This document shows, piece after piece, positions 25,140-36,943 of a DNA stretch of 64,000 nucleotides. Positions within the stretch are counted from its first letter, which is position 1. Each line of letters opens with the position of its first letter. Made by a program: the position numbers and the translations under genes. The notes beneath the pieces are model-generated. The model saw only the letters and a list, made by a program, of their open reading frames with translations, did not search any database and was not told the origin of the DNA. The DNA lies in the NCBI GenBank assembly GCA_958450365.1, contig CAUEEP010000898.1, forward strand, positions 640,001 to 704,000, written 5' to 3'. Origin of the DNA: Mesorhabditis belari. Lineage: Eukaryota; Nematoda; Chromadorea; Rhabditida; Rhabditidae.

Positions 25140-25235
25140 AAAAGTCGAGATTGAGTGGCACTACGGGGGGTCGGACCGGGATCATATTGACCGGGACAAG
25201 GGCGCTCCTGACTGCGCCACAGCGATAAGAACCAG
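25140..25235 (-). repeat. tRNA-like SINE fragment
   Basis: The minus strand reads TGTGGCGCAGTCAGGAGCGC, an A-box-like stretch, followed by CGGTCCGACCCCCCG, a degenerate B box. It cannot be folded as an intact tRNA. The adjoining plus-strand sequence (AAAAGTCGAGATTGAGTGGC) is shared with the copy at 39914, marking a dispersed family. Confidence 0.6.
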
Positions 25236-25769
25236 GATCCAAAACATCCAGCTAGAAAAAGCCTAACTAGAAAAAGCTAGAAAAAGGTTTTTCGACTAAT
25301 CTTTTCTTTCAAGTTAGCCAAGCCTAGTACAATTTTGAAAGAAGGACAAATAAAAGATTTATGTTTTCTTCTGTGATGTCAGCAGAAGATTTTCTAGTGT
25401 GTGAAGCCTTTGCAAATTGCTGTTTATAAACGACATGTAGCTGTTGATCTGAAGAGCTGTTTCGTAAAAGAAAGAACTGACCTTTTACTGTATTGTTGTG
25501 CGTACTAAAGATCTTTTCTTAATCAAGAAGATTATCCTCATCCCCATCATCACTGAACACTTCTTTCTGTAAATGTCACTGTGTTTTGTTCATCAAAATG
25601 TTATTTCCTTTCCAAAATCCATTTTAAATCCATTTCGTGAAATACTTTTCTCTTTTTGTAACATTTCTTTAATCAAATTCCCAATGGACATTTCCCAGGC
25701 AAAAAAAAAAGTTAAAAAGGAAATTTCGTATTCGAAAATCTTGACCGATCCATAATTTTCTTCTTTTCA

Positions 25770-25858
25770 TTTCAATCATTCATTTCAATCATTTATTTCA
25801 ATCATTTCAATCATTTCAATCATTTCAGTTCACAATCATTTCAATTTCAATTGCAAAA
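25770..25858 (+). repeat. 9-bp tandem repeat (ATTTCAATC)
   Basis: Imperfect copies of ATTTCAATC run across this stretch, with variants ATTCATTTC and ATTTCAGTT. It is intergenic. Confidence 0.75.
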
Positions 25859-26362
25859 AGAAAAACTTATTGGATTTTCGCCAAGCCACCCACTAGATTT
25901 CATTCATTCTTTTCTTTATTTCATTCAATCGGAAATCTTTTCTTTCTTTTCATTTATTCAAATGAAATTTTCGTTCAAAAAGGCTACCGTTTCTCTTTTT
26001 ATTTATAAAATGTGATCATTCAAAACATTTCACAATCCACTGATTTCTCGAATTTTCCGCTTTTATTTTCTATGATCACTTTGGACTTTTGCTTTTTTTT
26101 GTTTATTTTTATTCCCTTTCAGCGATAATCCAGATAATTTGTCCAATTAAAATCAAATTTGTCTAATTTCTCCTTTTATTTTTTCTTTTAAACCCCCTCC
26201 ATTTTCCGCTTTGATTTCCCGAAGCGTGAGATTTCTTTTGTAATTTCGAGAAATCAAAATGGTTTAAATGATCAGTTCTTGAAATTGGATTTAAGCACTT
26301 GAGATACTCGTCCTTGGTGATCATTTAATTATTTCCTTCAACTCCATTCTCATTAATTTGAT

Positions 26363-26369
26363 CTTTCAG
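26363..26369 (+). promoter_or_regulatory. Probable trans-splice acceptor of LDLa gene
   Basis: CTTTCAG lies two bases before the ATG at 26372. There is no plausible upstream cis exon. Confidence 0.45.
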
Positions 26370-26371
26370 AA

Positions 26372-28208
26372 ATGCAATCGCCAATCTCAATGTTGACAGT
26401 CATTCTACTCAGTGCAATTTTTGCTTTCGCCTTTTCAGTAAGTTTTGAAGAACGAATAGAACTAAAAAAACATCTTTTCTATAATTTCATTTCAGCGACA
26501 TCACCATCATCACAAGCACCATCACAGTAATCGAATAAACACTGACGGCTCTCTGCAATCATCAATTCCAATTTCTTATTTGCCTAAAGGTTTTAAATAC
26601 TTTAAATTCCCTAAAAACCTATTTTTCAGTTTGCCCGCAAGCTTCAAAATCAGCAGAGAAATGGGAATTTTGTCCAAAACCTCAATCGGGAAACGTTGTC
26701 GATTGGCCGTGTGTGAGGTAAAGATAAAGAGATAAAGAGAATAGCTGAATGACATAATATTTTGATAGGTTTAAATAATATCCAATGTGAATCACTTTCC
26801 GTGTGTCACCTTCAATAATCCAATCAAATTCGAACTTGAAATTTTCAGATTTTCGGATTTGTGTAATGGATTGGAGGATTGTCCCGGTGGCTCGGATGAG
26901 GATCCCGAGATTTGTTTCTTCCACAATTTGGTCAGTTTTTTTTCAAATCGTTTCCCATTTACAGTGAACATTTCATTTTTATAAACACAAATCAAAAAAT
27001 TCTCCTTTCCTGGTCGACTCTCGAATCGTCTGTAATCCGTTGATTTTTGCTGAAATTTTCACTTTGCAAATTTTCTATGATTAGCGCGTAACCCCTTTTT
27101 AATACAAAAGCATTTACTGAAAAGATTTCTGAAAGGTTTTCCCTTTAAGGTCAAATCAACAAACATTGTTTTTCAATGTTTCCCTGAAAAGCTTTCTCAA
27201 AAGATCATATTTTTTTCGTTCTCTCATTATTCAAAAATCAAACACTATAGTCTGCGAGGACATTTTTAGTCTACGAGATCCCTTCAGACTAGAAAAAAGT
27301 GCAATCACTTTTCTTCTGGGCTTTGGAGTGTCATTTGTTTTGGCGTGAGCTTAATCCTCCAGAAATAACACAATGACGGAAGGATTGGGCACATTTGGAA
27401 TGAGAATTCCTAAAAAGAATTCTCAAAAAAGATGCAATTAATCAAAAAGTGGAGAGAGCTATGGAATTTCGAGAAGTGAAGGAATGTTTTGAGATGAGAA
27501 AACGGGGAAAGAATTACAGAGATCACCAACATCGTCGATGTGGGTGGTCGATGTACTTTCAGACATCGGAAAATGACAAATTGTAATACTTGTTGCAGTC
27601 GGAAAGCAGCCAATAGCTGGTGGTTCACTAGTACTTAAAAATAAACACTTATTTGCACGAATAATGTGGTACAAACAATACACAAGCACAACCTAAATGT
27701 AAGGAAGAAAAAGGATAAAGAGGAAAAAGGACTTGGATACAGCTAGGATCAGCCCGACTAGAATATAGGGCTATTAGCCAGGCTATGGCGGCAGTGTCAT
27801 TAGTTTGATCCACAGACTGATCTACCTAGGAATCTCAACCCAAACCGATCACATTCAATACTTGGACTTAACAGTAGATTTAAAGTTAAACATATTTTGG
27901 CCTTATCTAGCAATAATATGGCCTTATCTAACTTATCCGTAACTCTGCCTTCAGCTTTTATCCAACTCAATAGGGAACACTAAAGGCAGAACTGTAAAGC
28001 TATGATGAATAGAGTTATAGTAATCCTATTTTCTACATTAAATTCTTTACAATTCTTTTCATTTCAGATGCGACACGAACTGAGTTCTCTACGCAAAACG
28101 ATTGACACGCAAAACGAGCAAGTTTTTGGATCGACAAGAAAAACAGTGAAAACCGAGAAATCTTCGCAAACAACCTCAAATGAATGGGTGGAATTGACGC
28201 AATTGTAA
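26372..28208 (+). CDS. Secreted His-rich protein with one LDLa domain
   Basis: Five exons (26372-26437, 26496-26589, 26630-26717, 26849-26930, 28068-28208) sum to 471 nt, 156 aa. A signal peptide (MQSPISMLTVILLSAIFAFAFS) fills exon 1. Exon 2 starts with RHHHHHKHHH, a ten-residue run with eight His. An LDL-receptor class A module spans about residues 54-108: CPQAS, WEFCPKPQSGNVVDWPCVR, DLCNGLEDCPGGSDEDPEIC, keeping the acidic DxSDE-like calcium site and six cysteines. The C-terminal 46 residues are polar and helical (MRHELSSLRKTID, then a Lys/Thr/Ser tail). No membrane segment follows, so it should be secreted. The His run could bind zinc or copper (inference). Intron 4 is 1.1 kb and holds a dispersed repeat. 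I do not recognise a named gene. Confidence 0.85.
27385..28021 (+). repeat. Dispersed repeat, copy A (LDLa intron 4)
   Basis: It shares many blocks in the same order with 45057-45537: GGGCACATTTGGAATGAGAA, CTATGGAATTTCGAGAAGTG, CACCAACATCGTCGATGTGG, and CTCAATAGGGAACACTA. The middle differs. The right end carries GATAGAGTTATA-like sequence. A degenerate tRNA-like centre (near 27740-27800) suggests a SINE-type element. Confidence 0.75.
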
Positions 28209-28802
28209 CCCCTTCACAGATAAATCTTTCCTTTTGCTTAATCTTTGTTCTTTCCCAAATCTAAAAGTTCAAATCTTTTTGTTTACATTACTTTTTGTAC
28301 ATTTTGTATTTAGGGATCTCATTCTTTTCTTGTTTTTTCTCTTTACGTGTCTCGATGTGTTTTGGTGTTCTGAGAGAATTTCCCCAATCAAAATACAGAT
28401 TTTGTCTCGTAATTTACATTCTTTTTTTGTTTATAGTTTAGTGAAATTTCACAAAAAGGAAAAACAAATCCTTTCTGTTATTTTTTTGGTGGGATTTATT
28501 AAATACTTTACACGTATCGTTTCGCAGTTTCGAAAAAAGAATTTCCCACCGGAAATCCCAAAAAAATGAAGCGAAGAAGGCAAAAATGAAGAGAAAATTT
28601 GACTGATTCTCTAAATGTTTCCTTCCAAATGAGAAAAGAGATCAAAACTAAAGCTAGGCTCTAATTTGAGAATCATTTCAATTTTGCGAATTCATTTTCT
28701 CTTGAAACTATACAGCTTCTTGAAATCTCACCTCAGCAATTACACCTTGTGACACGGCAAATCAAAATGATCCCTTCCCGAAAGCCACTTAACTTTTTTT
28801 GT

Positions 28803-28975
28803 TTATTTGATGGAAGATTTGATGATCTTCAATTACTCACACTCATCAAATATCCTTTTTGAGTCGAAATTTCAAATATTTTAGTGATCATTTATTGTTA
28901 TTTGTACAAGGAGTGATGGGAAGAACGACACAAAGAAATGTTAACACGGTTTATTTTACTAACACTTTGTGCCAA
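28803..28975 (+). repeat. About 170-bp dispersed repeat, copy 1
   Basis: Nearly identical to the reverse complement of 39975-40150, including TTGATGGAAGATTTGATGAT, ATTTATTGTTATTTGTACAA and GGAAGAACGACACAAAGAAA. Few differences are visible, so one copy moved recently. No terminal repeats were seen. Confidence 0.85.
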
Positions 28976-29499
28976 AAATGGGCCACTACATAAATAGAAG
29001 AAATTGTAAAGAAAAGCTCAATGAAATCAATGATGATGAGAATCAGAGAAACGGGAAAAAAAACAATTCAACAAGCGAATTTCCTAATGAACATAAAAAT
29101 GGGGGGAATTTGTGGGGAATCGGAGAGATCAAAGAAGCGATTTGGTGTATTGTATTGCATGCAAGATGAATGAGATCATGATGATTGCGGGGATAAATTC
29201 AAATCAAATCTATCTAGTGTCAAGTTTTCGTCAAGTTTTCGTTTTGTTAATGAGATTTTCGGTTTTGCGCAATCGTCATGGTTATAGATGAATGATGGAA
29301 GGATGGGATACAATGGAAATGGGAAACGGGGGATGGGAATGGGATAAGATAAGCCACAATCGAGCATTAATTGAATAAAAATCAATCAGTGATTGTATTG
29401 GATTATCGTAAATAGAAAAAATAGAAGATAACTCTCAAGTGTCACACAATTCGGACTGTTTCCAGATGAGATCTAGACCTGAAATTCAACTTTTTTCAT

Positions 29500-29545
29500 C
29501 TTTCAATTTACCAACAGAACAAATGAGCATTGTTTTTTGAGCAAG
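29500..29545 (-). pseudogene. Possible decayed duplicate of CUB-gene exon 6 end
   Basis: The minus strand reads CAATGCTCATTTGTTCTGTTG before GTAAATTG, close to the true exon end CGATGCCCATTTGTTCTCTTG and GTAAGTTG at 29956-29929. The similar block is only about 40 bp. It lies downstream of the CUB stop codon. Confidence 0.4.
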
Positions 29546-29701
29546 ACTTGAATCCAAGTTGGCTTGAATATTGTAGTGAGTACTGTACTGGAACTTTACC
29601 GTGTCTGTGGCTGGATTATGTATGTGATTGTTGATAGATAGATGATAGATAATTGTGATAGATGTTTTGATTCATAACTAGCTAGCTTTCTTTTATTCAA
29701 A

Positions 29702-32700
29702 TCACTCACTCATCGCACGGATCTTGACGGCGAAAAGCAGTGTTGCTTTGACTCCTTTCTCTGAATTGATCGTGATCTGTGCTGCTGAACAGAGCAAATC
29801 CTTTGTTGTTGAGTTCTCTGAAACATTTGAGCTTTAAGAAATTTAAGAAATGTTTTGAGTTTCAAATTTCTTGATTGCTTGATTTGATTGATTAAAAGAT
29901 TTGATGCTGAGAAGTCTGTTCACATTTCAACTTACCAAGAGAACAAATGGGCATCGTTCTTCGATTCAGGCGGGAAATGTGATTTCCGATTGCGATTGAA
30001 AGGTTTGAGGCACACTAAACAAATTATATAGCTTCTTTTTGAATTGTTTACTTTGATTTTGATTTACTGTTCAATTTTAAACACCAATCTTTATAATCTT
30101 CCCCTTTTCCCCAATCAGCTTTAGTCTGCAAAAGTTGACATTTCCCATCTTTTCGAATTTATTTTATTTCTAATAGGTTAATTTCGCCAAGCTTGATAAA
30201 AAGAGTCAATAACTACATTCGAATTTGTTCAAATGCGTCGTAGAGAAGGGATAAACAAAGATAAGAAGGATTTGAAAGGATTGAATTGGATGAATTTGAT
30301 AGATTTGATGGATTTGATGGATTTGATTGGATGAGCCGCTAATTGAAAGACAACCAGCCACATCCCGTCCACTTTGCCTAGAAAATTATGGAGAACTGAA
30401 AGGATTTTCGGGAAAGAGAAATTGAGTAGGGATGCTAGTGTGAATAACTGTGAGACAAGATCTCTTGTATCAGGGTGAATTAGACATCTAAATTATAATG
30501 TGTGTACCGTAATCAATCAATTACGATTAAAGCCGTCGATTCGTCGATTAATGCGTTTTTAAAACGCGTCCTCGCATTGGCCAGCTATTTAGCTAACAAG
30601 GGAACCACATATACTTACGATTGCATCCGAAATTGGTGGGTAGGTCGAATCGACTTTGGGAAACAACATGTCAAAAATTCAGCTGCAAAGCTCCAAGATT
30701 ACGGTAGTTATAACGATTATAAGCATTTCGTTTTCTATCGAGAACAGCAGCAACAGCATTATAGCCATTGTTTGCTGTTTAACAATGTTTAACAATCAAA
30801 ATCAAATAAAAAAACTTGAAGAACAAGACTCGAACCCGAGGGGATCCGCTTTGTAACCGAACGCGCTACCACTACACCACAGTGGATCCGCTGTGCTAAC
30901 TAGCCCCAATATCGTTGCGGAGAGAGAAACCTCATTGTCACCTATACCTGCCCAACTAAAAACACTATAACTACCGTAATCTTGGAGCTTTGCAGCTGAA
31001 TCTGTTGTTCCCCAGCGTCGATTCTACCTACCTACCAATTTTGGGGGCAATCGGTGTCCTTACGGACGTATATGTGGTTCTCTTCTAAGCTAAATGAAGG
31101 TATTAAAGGTCGTAGCAAAATTTTACGCGTATTTTCTTCTCTATTTGCATACAATAGCTGTAATGTAACCAGCTTGAATCATTAAAAAATCATCAAAACC
31201 AACCTGAGGTCCATTATGTTGAAACTGAATGATTGTGAGTGTGGAGGATCCCGGAAGAAATACATGGCATTCCTCTTTTCCTTTTGTGTGCAATCGAAGC
31301 GGATGTTTGAATTGAATGAAGTCCAATCTGTCTCCACATTCTGAAATTTCAATGTAATTCTCTCCTGTAACCGAAAAGCTTAAGAAAATTCGGGTTTCCT
31401 TTACTTTCCTTCACTTTCAACTCTTAAACTTTCCCCCGGTTGCGTGGGAAAATCTCATCTGACCTTTGTGAAAGGCAATTTTGAAATTCAAATTGTTACA
31501 ACGATTCTATATAATTTGCTGCCATTTTCCATTTTGCCATTAAAATGCATTCAATCTTTTTTCTCATTCATTATTTCAAATCCCATTTGTATAGTAAATT
31601 GTTGGTTTGAAAGAATGATATCAAAAGGATTGTAAAACTTCTTTTGTCTTTTTTGTAAAACTTCTTTTGTCTTTTTACTCACCAATATCGAGAGAGAAGA
31701 AGCGAACGGCGAACATGAAAGGAGCATTTGTTGCAGACGCGAGATATTCCAACAACACTTCTGGACCTTCTGCAAGGAAAAATGCCTTTCCACTTTGGAG
31801 ACAAGCCTGACTGCTTTGATTTGTTGAGGTTTCTCGAATCTGAAAACAACAGGTTTTATGTTGCAAAAGATTTTGTCAAGCTGTAAGTAAGGTTGGCTTC
31901 TTGTTCAAGTCAAAAAACTAGAAAAGTATGAATGAATAGCATTGTACGCCTGGTGTTTGTGAGTTTACTGGATTAGGCTCAAGCTTAGCCTTAGGCTTAG
32001 GCTTTGGTAGAGCTGTTCTATGAGGATCAAAATGTTTCTAATCTTACACTAATTGCTTTGCGAATCAATTGAAGTTTAGAAAATTGAGGAAAAAGTTTAA
32101 AAAGTGTATTTTAAGATAAGATACTAACGTCACGGGATTTTCTGAAAAGTATCAATTAGTTGAGTATGTTCTGTGAACTGTGGAGGGAAAAGGAGACAAA
32201 AAAGAGGTTAGAAACTATTAAAATGTATATTTTGTCTTCATCGAGACTGATGAACGAATAAAAATGTAGCCGAACCGTAATTGGTGGAATGTGGGATGAG
32301 AGAAGACATGTTTCTTCGTGACCAACCACTATCACTTGTACCATATGACCTCTGGGCACCAATATCTGAAAAGAAAGGATACTGTAGGTTAATTCAGTTT
32401 TAAGTTTTGATAATGCTCAGTTTTCTCACCTTCACACTGCACTTGATCGGTTTCTCCGTATCACTCAAAAAAGTTTGATATGCTTTTGCCGTTGACAACT
32501 CGTAACTACAGCTCTCAACTTCTGAAAATTGTTGAACATTAGTTAGTTAACATTAGTTAAATCTGTGACTTTACTTGGTATCATTACAATTGCAATTAGA
32601 TCTTACTGTTAGTCAGTTAGTTAGTGTGCAATTAGTCACAGTATTTGTCTGTTACAGTATACTCAGCTACAGTATGCAGTTACAGTATACTCGGCTGAAT

Positions 32701-32989
32701 ATCTTCAACTTTATTGTGGAATGATATTCAGCCTCTTAGCCTGAGTACCCAAATTGCTGAATTTGGGTACTCAGGCTACCCAAATTCCTGAATACAAGTG
32801 CTTTTTTTGAGAAACCGACCATCTATCCTCCATGCCTCAGCTCCATTTTCTGTATTCGCCAATGTTCTTCTCTAAAACTCCCCATTTATTTCCAAAAAGC
32901 GATCCAAAATTGCAAACCGTCAATGTGATGAGCATCAAAGCATAACATGTTGAGAAATTTATCCATTTTGTGTACACTTGAATCCGCAT
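29702..32989 (-). CDS. Secreted CUB-like domain protein
   Basis: Seven exons: 32989-32918, 32513-32430, 32365-32276, 31839-31683, 31364-31204, 30014-29936, 29817-29702, 759 nt, 252 aa. Exon 1 encodes MRIQVYTKWINFSTCYALML, a signal-anchor-like start. The body alternates beta-strand segments and cysteines in a CUB-like pattern, in two similar halves: SCSYELSTAKAYQ, ILVPRGHMVQVIVVGHEETC, CLQSGKAFFLAEG, LLEYLASATNAPFMFAVRFF, then ECGDRLDFIQF, ECHVFLPGSSTLTIIQF, CSAAQITINSEKGVKATLLF. The 5' end is uncertain: the signal-peptide frame needs an acceptor GTTGAG at 32514-32515, while the stronger TTTTCAG eight bases earlier would need a start at MDKFLNML without a signal peptide. Intron 5 (1.2 kb) hosts an inverted-repeat element with a tRNA-like core. 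Function unknown; CUB-like proteins of nematodes are often secreted and stress- or pathogen-responsive (family knowledge). Confidence 0.7.
30598..31083. mobile_element. Inverted-repeat element with tRNA-like core (CUB intron 5)
   Basis: Arms of about 115 bp face each other: the left has ACCACATATAC, AAATTGGTGGGTAGGTCGAA, and CAGCTGCAAAGCTCCAAGAT; the right has the same in reverse complement. The arms end in AACCACATATA / TATATGTGGTT. Between them, on the minus strand at 30822-30893, lies a tRNA-like sequence (GTGGTGTAGTGGTAGCGCG as A box, CTCGGGTTCGAGTC as B box). The anticodon arm does not fold properly, so it is not a working tRNA gene. Confidence 0.75.
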
Positions 32990-33087
32990 TTTCTTTGTTT
33001 TTGTGTTGTTTTTTCCGTCAGGTCTTGATGTGATTTACCCAGCTGTCTAAAATAGAAAAGAAATTTTGACAAAATGACAATCAAAGA

Positions 33088-33155
33088 GAAGGTGGTGAGA
33101 GCAGCGTGAACTTTGATTGTTCAATTCGAATATTTGACTGGTGAATCAGTCTTTT
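33088..33155 (+). repeat. Direct repeat, copy 1
   Basis: About 65 bp including GGTGGTGAGAGCAGCGTGAA and GACTGGTGAATCAGTCTTTT recurs almost unchanged at 33879-33943. Confidence 0.85.
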
Positions 33156-33878
33156 AAAATGACAACGCAGAATATGCAGAAAATTTATTCCAAAAATTAT
33201 TCGGTGCGAAAATCGGAGGAAAAGGCACGCGAAGAAAAATGCAAAATGTGGTGAATGGGTTGAAAAGATCAACCGATTTGTTGTGAGATTGATGGAGAAG
33301 ATGAACAAAAATTAATGGAAAATGAAAGGAGAAATAAAAAGAACAGACGAAAAAGAATGTGAATCGACCTACAATTCGTAAAATGTTAGGTGGTTTTTGG
33401 AGAAAACGTTCAGTACAATTTTGAGCAAAGAATGATATTTCTCATCAAGTATTACTGATTTAACAAATGCAGTTATAAAGTTATTAAGCTTATTCAGTCA
33501 ATCTAGAGTTTACTGAGTTTGTTTTGTGATTAGATTCAGAAAGAATTACTATTTTTGAAGAAGAATTGAACCAAAATCGCCTCTCTAAATAGCTGAGATC
33601 AAACGCGACTTTTGAGAAATCAAAACTGATGAAGTGGACTGTTTTGTAAAAGCAATAATTATCAAGTTGCTCCCAACAATTCCGCCTGGCATTTTCCTTT
33701 TAAATGACAAATTTTGTGACCAACGTCTTTGAGCAATTTTGCGGGGAAAAGACGTAGAAATTATGTACAATAAAGAAAAAAACGTGAGAAAATAGCGAAT
33801 AATTGCTCGTGAATCAGTAAGGTGACACTAGTTCTTATTGGGGTTTTCTCACGCTAAATCCAATTGACATCATGGGAA

Positions 33879-33943
33879 GGGTGGTGAGAGCAGCGTGAAC
33901 TTTGATTGTTCAATTCGAATATTAGACTGGTGAATCAGTCTTT
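33879..33943 (+). repeat. Direct repeat, copy 2, abutting a mariner-type element
   Basis: Matches 33088-33155 with about one substitution in the shared core. The match stops where sequence of the mariner-type family (TTTTCGTTCTTTTTCATACT) begins. Confidence 0.8.
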
Positions 33944-34430
33944 TCGTTCTTTTTCATACTTTCGTTGAATGATAACTATTAACCCATGGTTTGCTTTATT
34001 AGAAAGGCCAATTATTTTTCTGCAAAATATCATTAAAAGGGTTTAAAATGTCTTAAGCCTGCATTTTTTGGGAGCATGAAGTCAAGGAGTCAAAAAGGGC
34101 GGCTTGATGAGGCGGCTTAGACACTTTAGCTCAGGAAACCTATCTTGATGTCAGTAGATAAATGATAGAGCACAAAAAGTTAGTTATATAGCCAAATTTT
34201 TAGAGAAATTCATTCAGCCAATTTCTTCGTAGAGGTTTTTATAGGTTTTTACGAAAGACACGTTTTCACTCTTGAATTTGCTTGAAAGTGAACCTAAAGA
34301 TTGACTTAAAAAGATCGGAAATTGAACAATAAACACTTTTTATTTAGAGCAAACTATAGGTTAATTAATGAATTTGTTATTTTTCAATGAAAGTATGAAA
34401 AGGAACGAAAGGCCGTTTACAATGATAACT
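33937..34430 (+). mobile_element. Mariner-type non-autonomous element, copy at 34 kb
   Basis: Nearly identical to 45560-46050 over about 480 bp: AATTATTTTTCTGCAAAATA, TAGAGAAATTCATTCAGCCA, TTCTTCGTAGAGGTTTTTAT, CACTCTTGAATTTGCTTGAA. The similarity continues past the apparent right end (ACAATGATAACTTCTAACAT) to about 34500, so a longer unit was copied. No transposase frame is open. Confidence 0.8.
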
Positions 34431-35867
34431 TCTAACATTTGGAAGGCAACATTGAATTTGAAACATTACAAGTTGTCAGATCAAGATAAACCTGATTCAA
34501 ATCAAAGCTAAATCCGGCGAAAAAACTCTTTTTACAAGAACCATAGTTTTTGGCTATGATCTCCGAAATCAAACAAAACTTGGGAAACCCACAGAAAAGC
34601 TTTTTGCACTTTTATGCGAAATGTTTGAACTTTCTGTGTTAGGCATCATTTGCGCCTGCAATCTTTAGCATTTGAAGAATCACCCTAGATTCAGCTCATT
34701 CAACCAGCACAAAGCCAAATTCCATTTTCAGATCTAAACGGCAACAAAGTGCAACACTTTTATGCCTACAATCTAAAGAATTTCTTTTGCAGTATTGTTT
34801 TTTTCCGAGAGGGCAAAGTGCATAGCCAGGATTAGATCGGAAAAACCGAAAAACGCAAAAGATCACTGATAATTGAATTAAAATTCAGAGAAAAATTGTG
34901 CAGAATATAAGCTGAAAAGCGTGCAAAAAGTTGACCAAACAACAAAAAGAGGATTTGGTTACAAATTACAGTTAGATACGGGGGTTTTTAACGTCTCTAA
35001 AGTCTCCAAAAATGCAAAAATGAAGAGTCTCCAAAAATGCAATCAACAAGAACTGTGTACGAGTTTGCAGTCAGATTGACTGCTTCTTCAGTCATTTAAT
35101 GATGAAATTGCTACAAAAAACTGACCTATCTTGAAGAAATAATTCGAAATTTTCAAATACTAGCTTTGGGTAAATAATTTCTAGAAATTGAAGTGATTTT
35201 TCGATGATTCTCACACTTTATTTTTCCCTACCGGATACAAATTAGAAAAGGTCGATTGACAGCTTTCCCGTCAGAGAAAATTTGAACAAAAATATCAACA
35301 ATTACTGTTAAAATAAATATTTGTAAAAGAAAAACACAAAAAAACTTTCTTAGAACATTTTTCTCTTAAACATCACGTTCATCAGAAACAAATTATGGTT
35401 TCATTAAGATGTTGAGACAAAAAATAAGTACTGGAAAAGAATTAGAAGTAGAAGTAGAATGGAAATGGGAATCGCAAAGGTTATCAAACAAATAAGAATT
35501 GAAAAACATGTTTGGATTGAAGAAAGACAGGTGAAAAGATAGGTTCTGAGGCTTCTGCAGCTTCTGAGGATCTCTTTTCTCAATTTAAACATTCACTGTT
35601 TTTGGCTGGAAATGTCTCATCCTTTTTAAGGCTTATTTAACTCTGGCAAAAACACGTTTCAGCGTCATAATTAAAGTTTTTAAGTCGAAAGATATAATTA
35701 TGGAGATGGCGGGATTTTCGTAAATTTCGGACGGTTACGTAAGCTGTGCAACTGTCAAAGAATTGGAAATGTGTGATGAACTGAGTCATTTTAATGAGGC
35801 AATTTTCTTATTAATCGTAATCAATTTGGGATCAGAGAGCCTTTTTAAAGAGTTAAAGAGTGTAGAA

Positions 35868-36075
35868 ATGACAGATTCACCAATTAGCCTATGGTTTGTT
35901 TTAAATCAAAAGTGTTTATTGTTCAATTTCTGATCAATTTGTCTTTTTTAAGTCTTCTTTTTAAACCTTTTAAGTCTTTTAGTCATCTTTTTAAGTCTTT
36001 AATTCCTTTCTAATGAAACAAACCGTAGTTCAATTGGTTTTAAACGGAAGTACGAAAAGGAACGAAAACTTTAGA
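35868..36075. mobile_element. Degenerate short mariner-type copy
   Basis: Ends carry ATTCACCAATTAGCCTATGG and, inverted, TTAAACGGAAGTACGAAAAG, as in the other copies. The centre is reduced to repeats of TTTTTAAGTCTT. Confidence 0.6.
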
Positions 36076-36943
36076 AAGACTTTAGAAAGCGATTAAAAAT
36101 GCAGCTGAAATTTGTACAGTAATGAAAGTGAATGTGAATGCCGTAAAATGTGTACAGTAGATATGGATTTGATTGAAAAGCTGCTGTGACTCACTTCAGA
36201 CTACAAAATGGCTTCAGACTCCAAGTCCGTACAACAAAAAGAGTTAAGACTGGAGTTTCGATTCAACTTGATAACCATGCCCAACCATGCCCATGCAGAT
36301 TCATGTGCTCTAGTCTAAGATTGTCAATTTTTAATAGATCCAAATGAGTTCCTTGAGTCTATAATGATTGTAAACCATCGACTGAAGAGTTATTTTAGCT
36401 TAAAGTCTTTAAAAGTTAACTGTGATAGATCAAAAGCTTGATTACAGCCGAATGTACCTCATTTCTATATTTCTAAGCATCAAATGCTGTCGTTTTCAAA
36501 AGGACAGCATTTTATGCTTCGTTATTGATATAGCTTTTTTCAATTAAGCTTTTTTTTAAAGCGTTCAATTAACCTTTTTCTTCTGTATATAGTGGCCAAA
36601 AAATGTAACCATGCTAAGATAGAAAATCACGATTCCGAGCTGCCACATTGGAATTATGAGATTTTTATATGAATCTTTAGAGCTGCAAAATCTCCAAATA
36701 AAGAATTACTATAGTAAATAAAGAATAGAAATCAACAAAAATGAATGCAACTTTGTGATGATTATTTCCGGCAAACAACTCAAAAATGAATTCAAATATC
36801 GTCCAGTAGAAAAAAATGAATGAAAAAAGGTGTCTCTGGTTGTTTCTTTTCTTTCTTTCTTTACCCTTTTTTTCATTTCATAGATGAGAGAGCCAATTGG
36901 GCCAATTTTGTCCCCTTTGTCCACCCGATACACACGTCTTCCC

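Larger units (their letters stand above)
24023..26371. other. Intergenic, repeats only
   Basis: No exon was supported. It includes a tRNA-like piece near 25140-25235 and a 9-bp tandem repeat near 25770. A purine-rich run at 24460-24625 produces a spurious minus-strand frame. Confidence 0.5.
28209..29701. other. Intergenic between convergent LDLa and CUB genes
   Basis: The two genes point at each other, so this holds two 3' UTRs. A dispersed repeat (28803-28975) and a decayed exon-like segment (29500-29545) were noticed. No gene was supported. Confidence 0.5.

Noticed and set aside
30822..30893. Functional tRNA gene on the minus strand
   Set aside because: A and B boxes are present, but the anticodon stem-loop lacks the T before the anticodon, the T stem has a mismatch and the acceptor stem does not pair.
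31984..32006. Telomere-like TTAGGC units
   Set aside because: Only about two imperfect units (TTAGCCTTAGGCTTAGGC). Too short to be a telomere relic.
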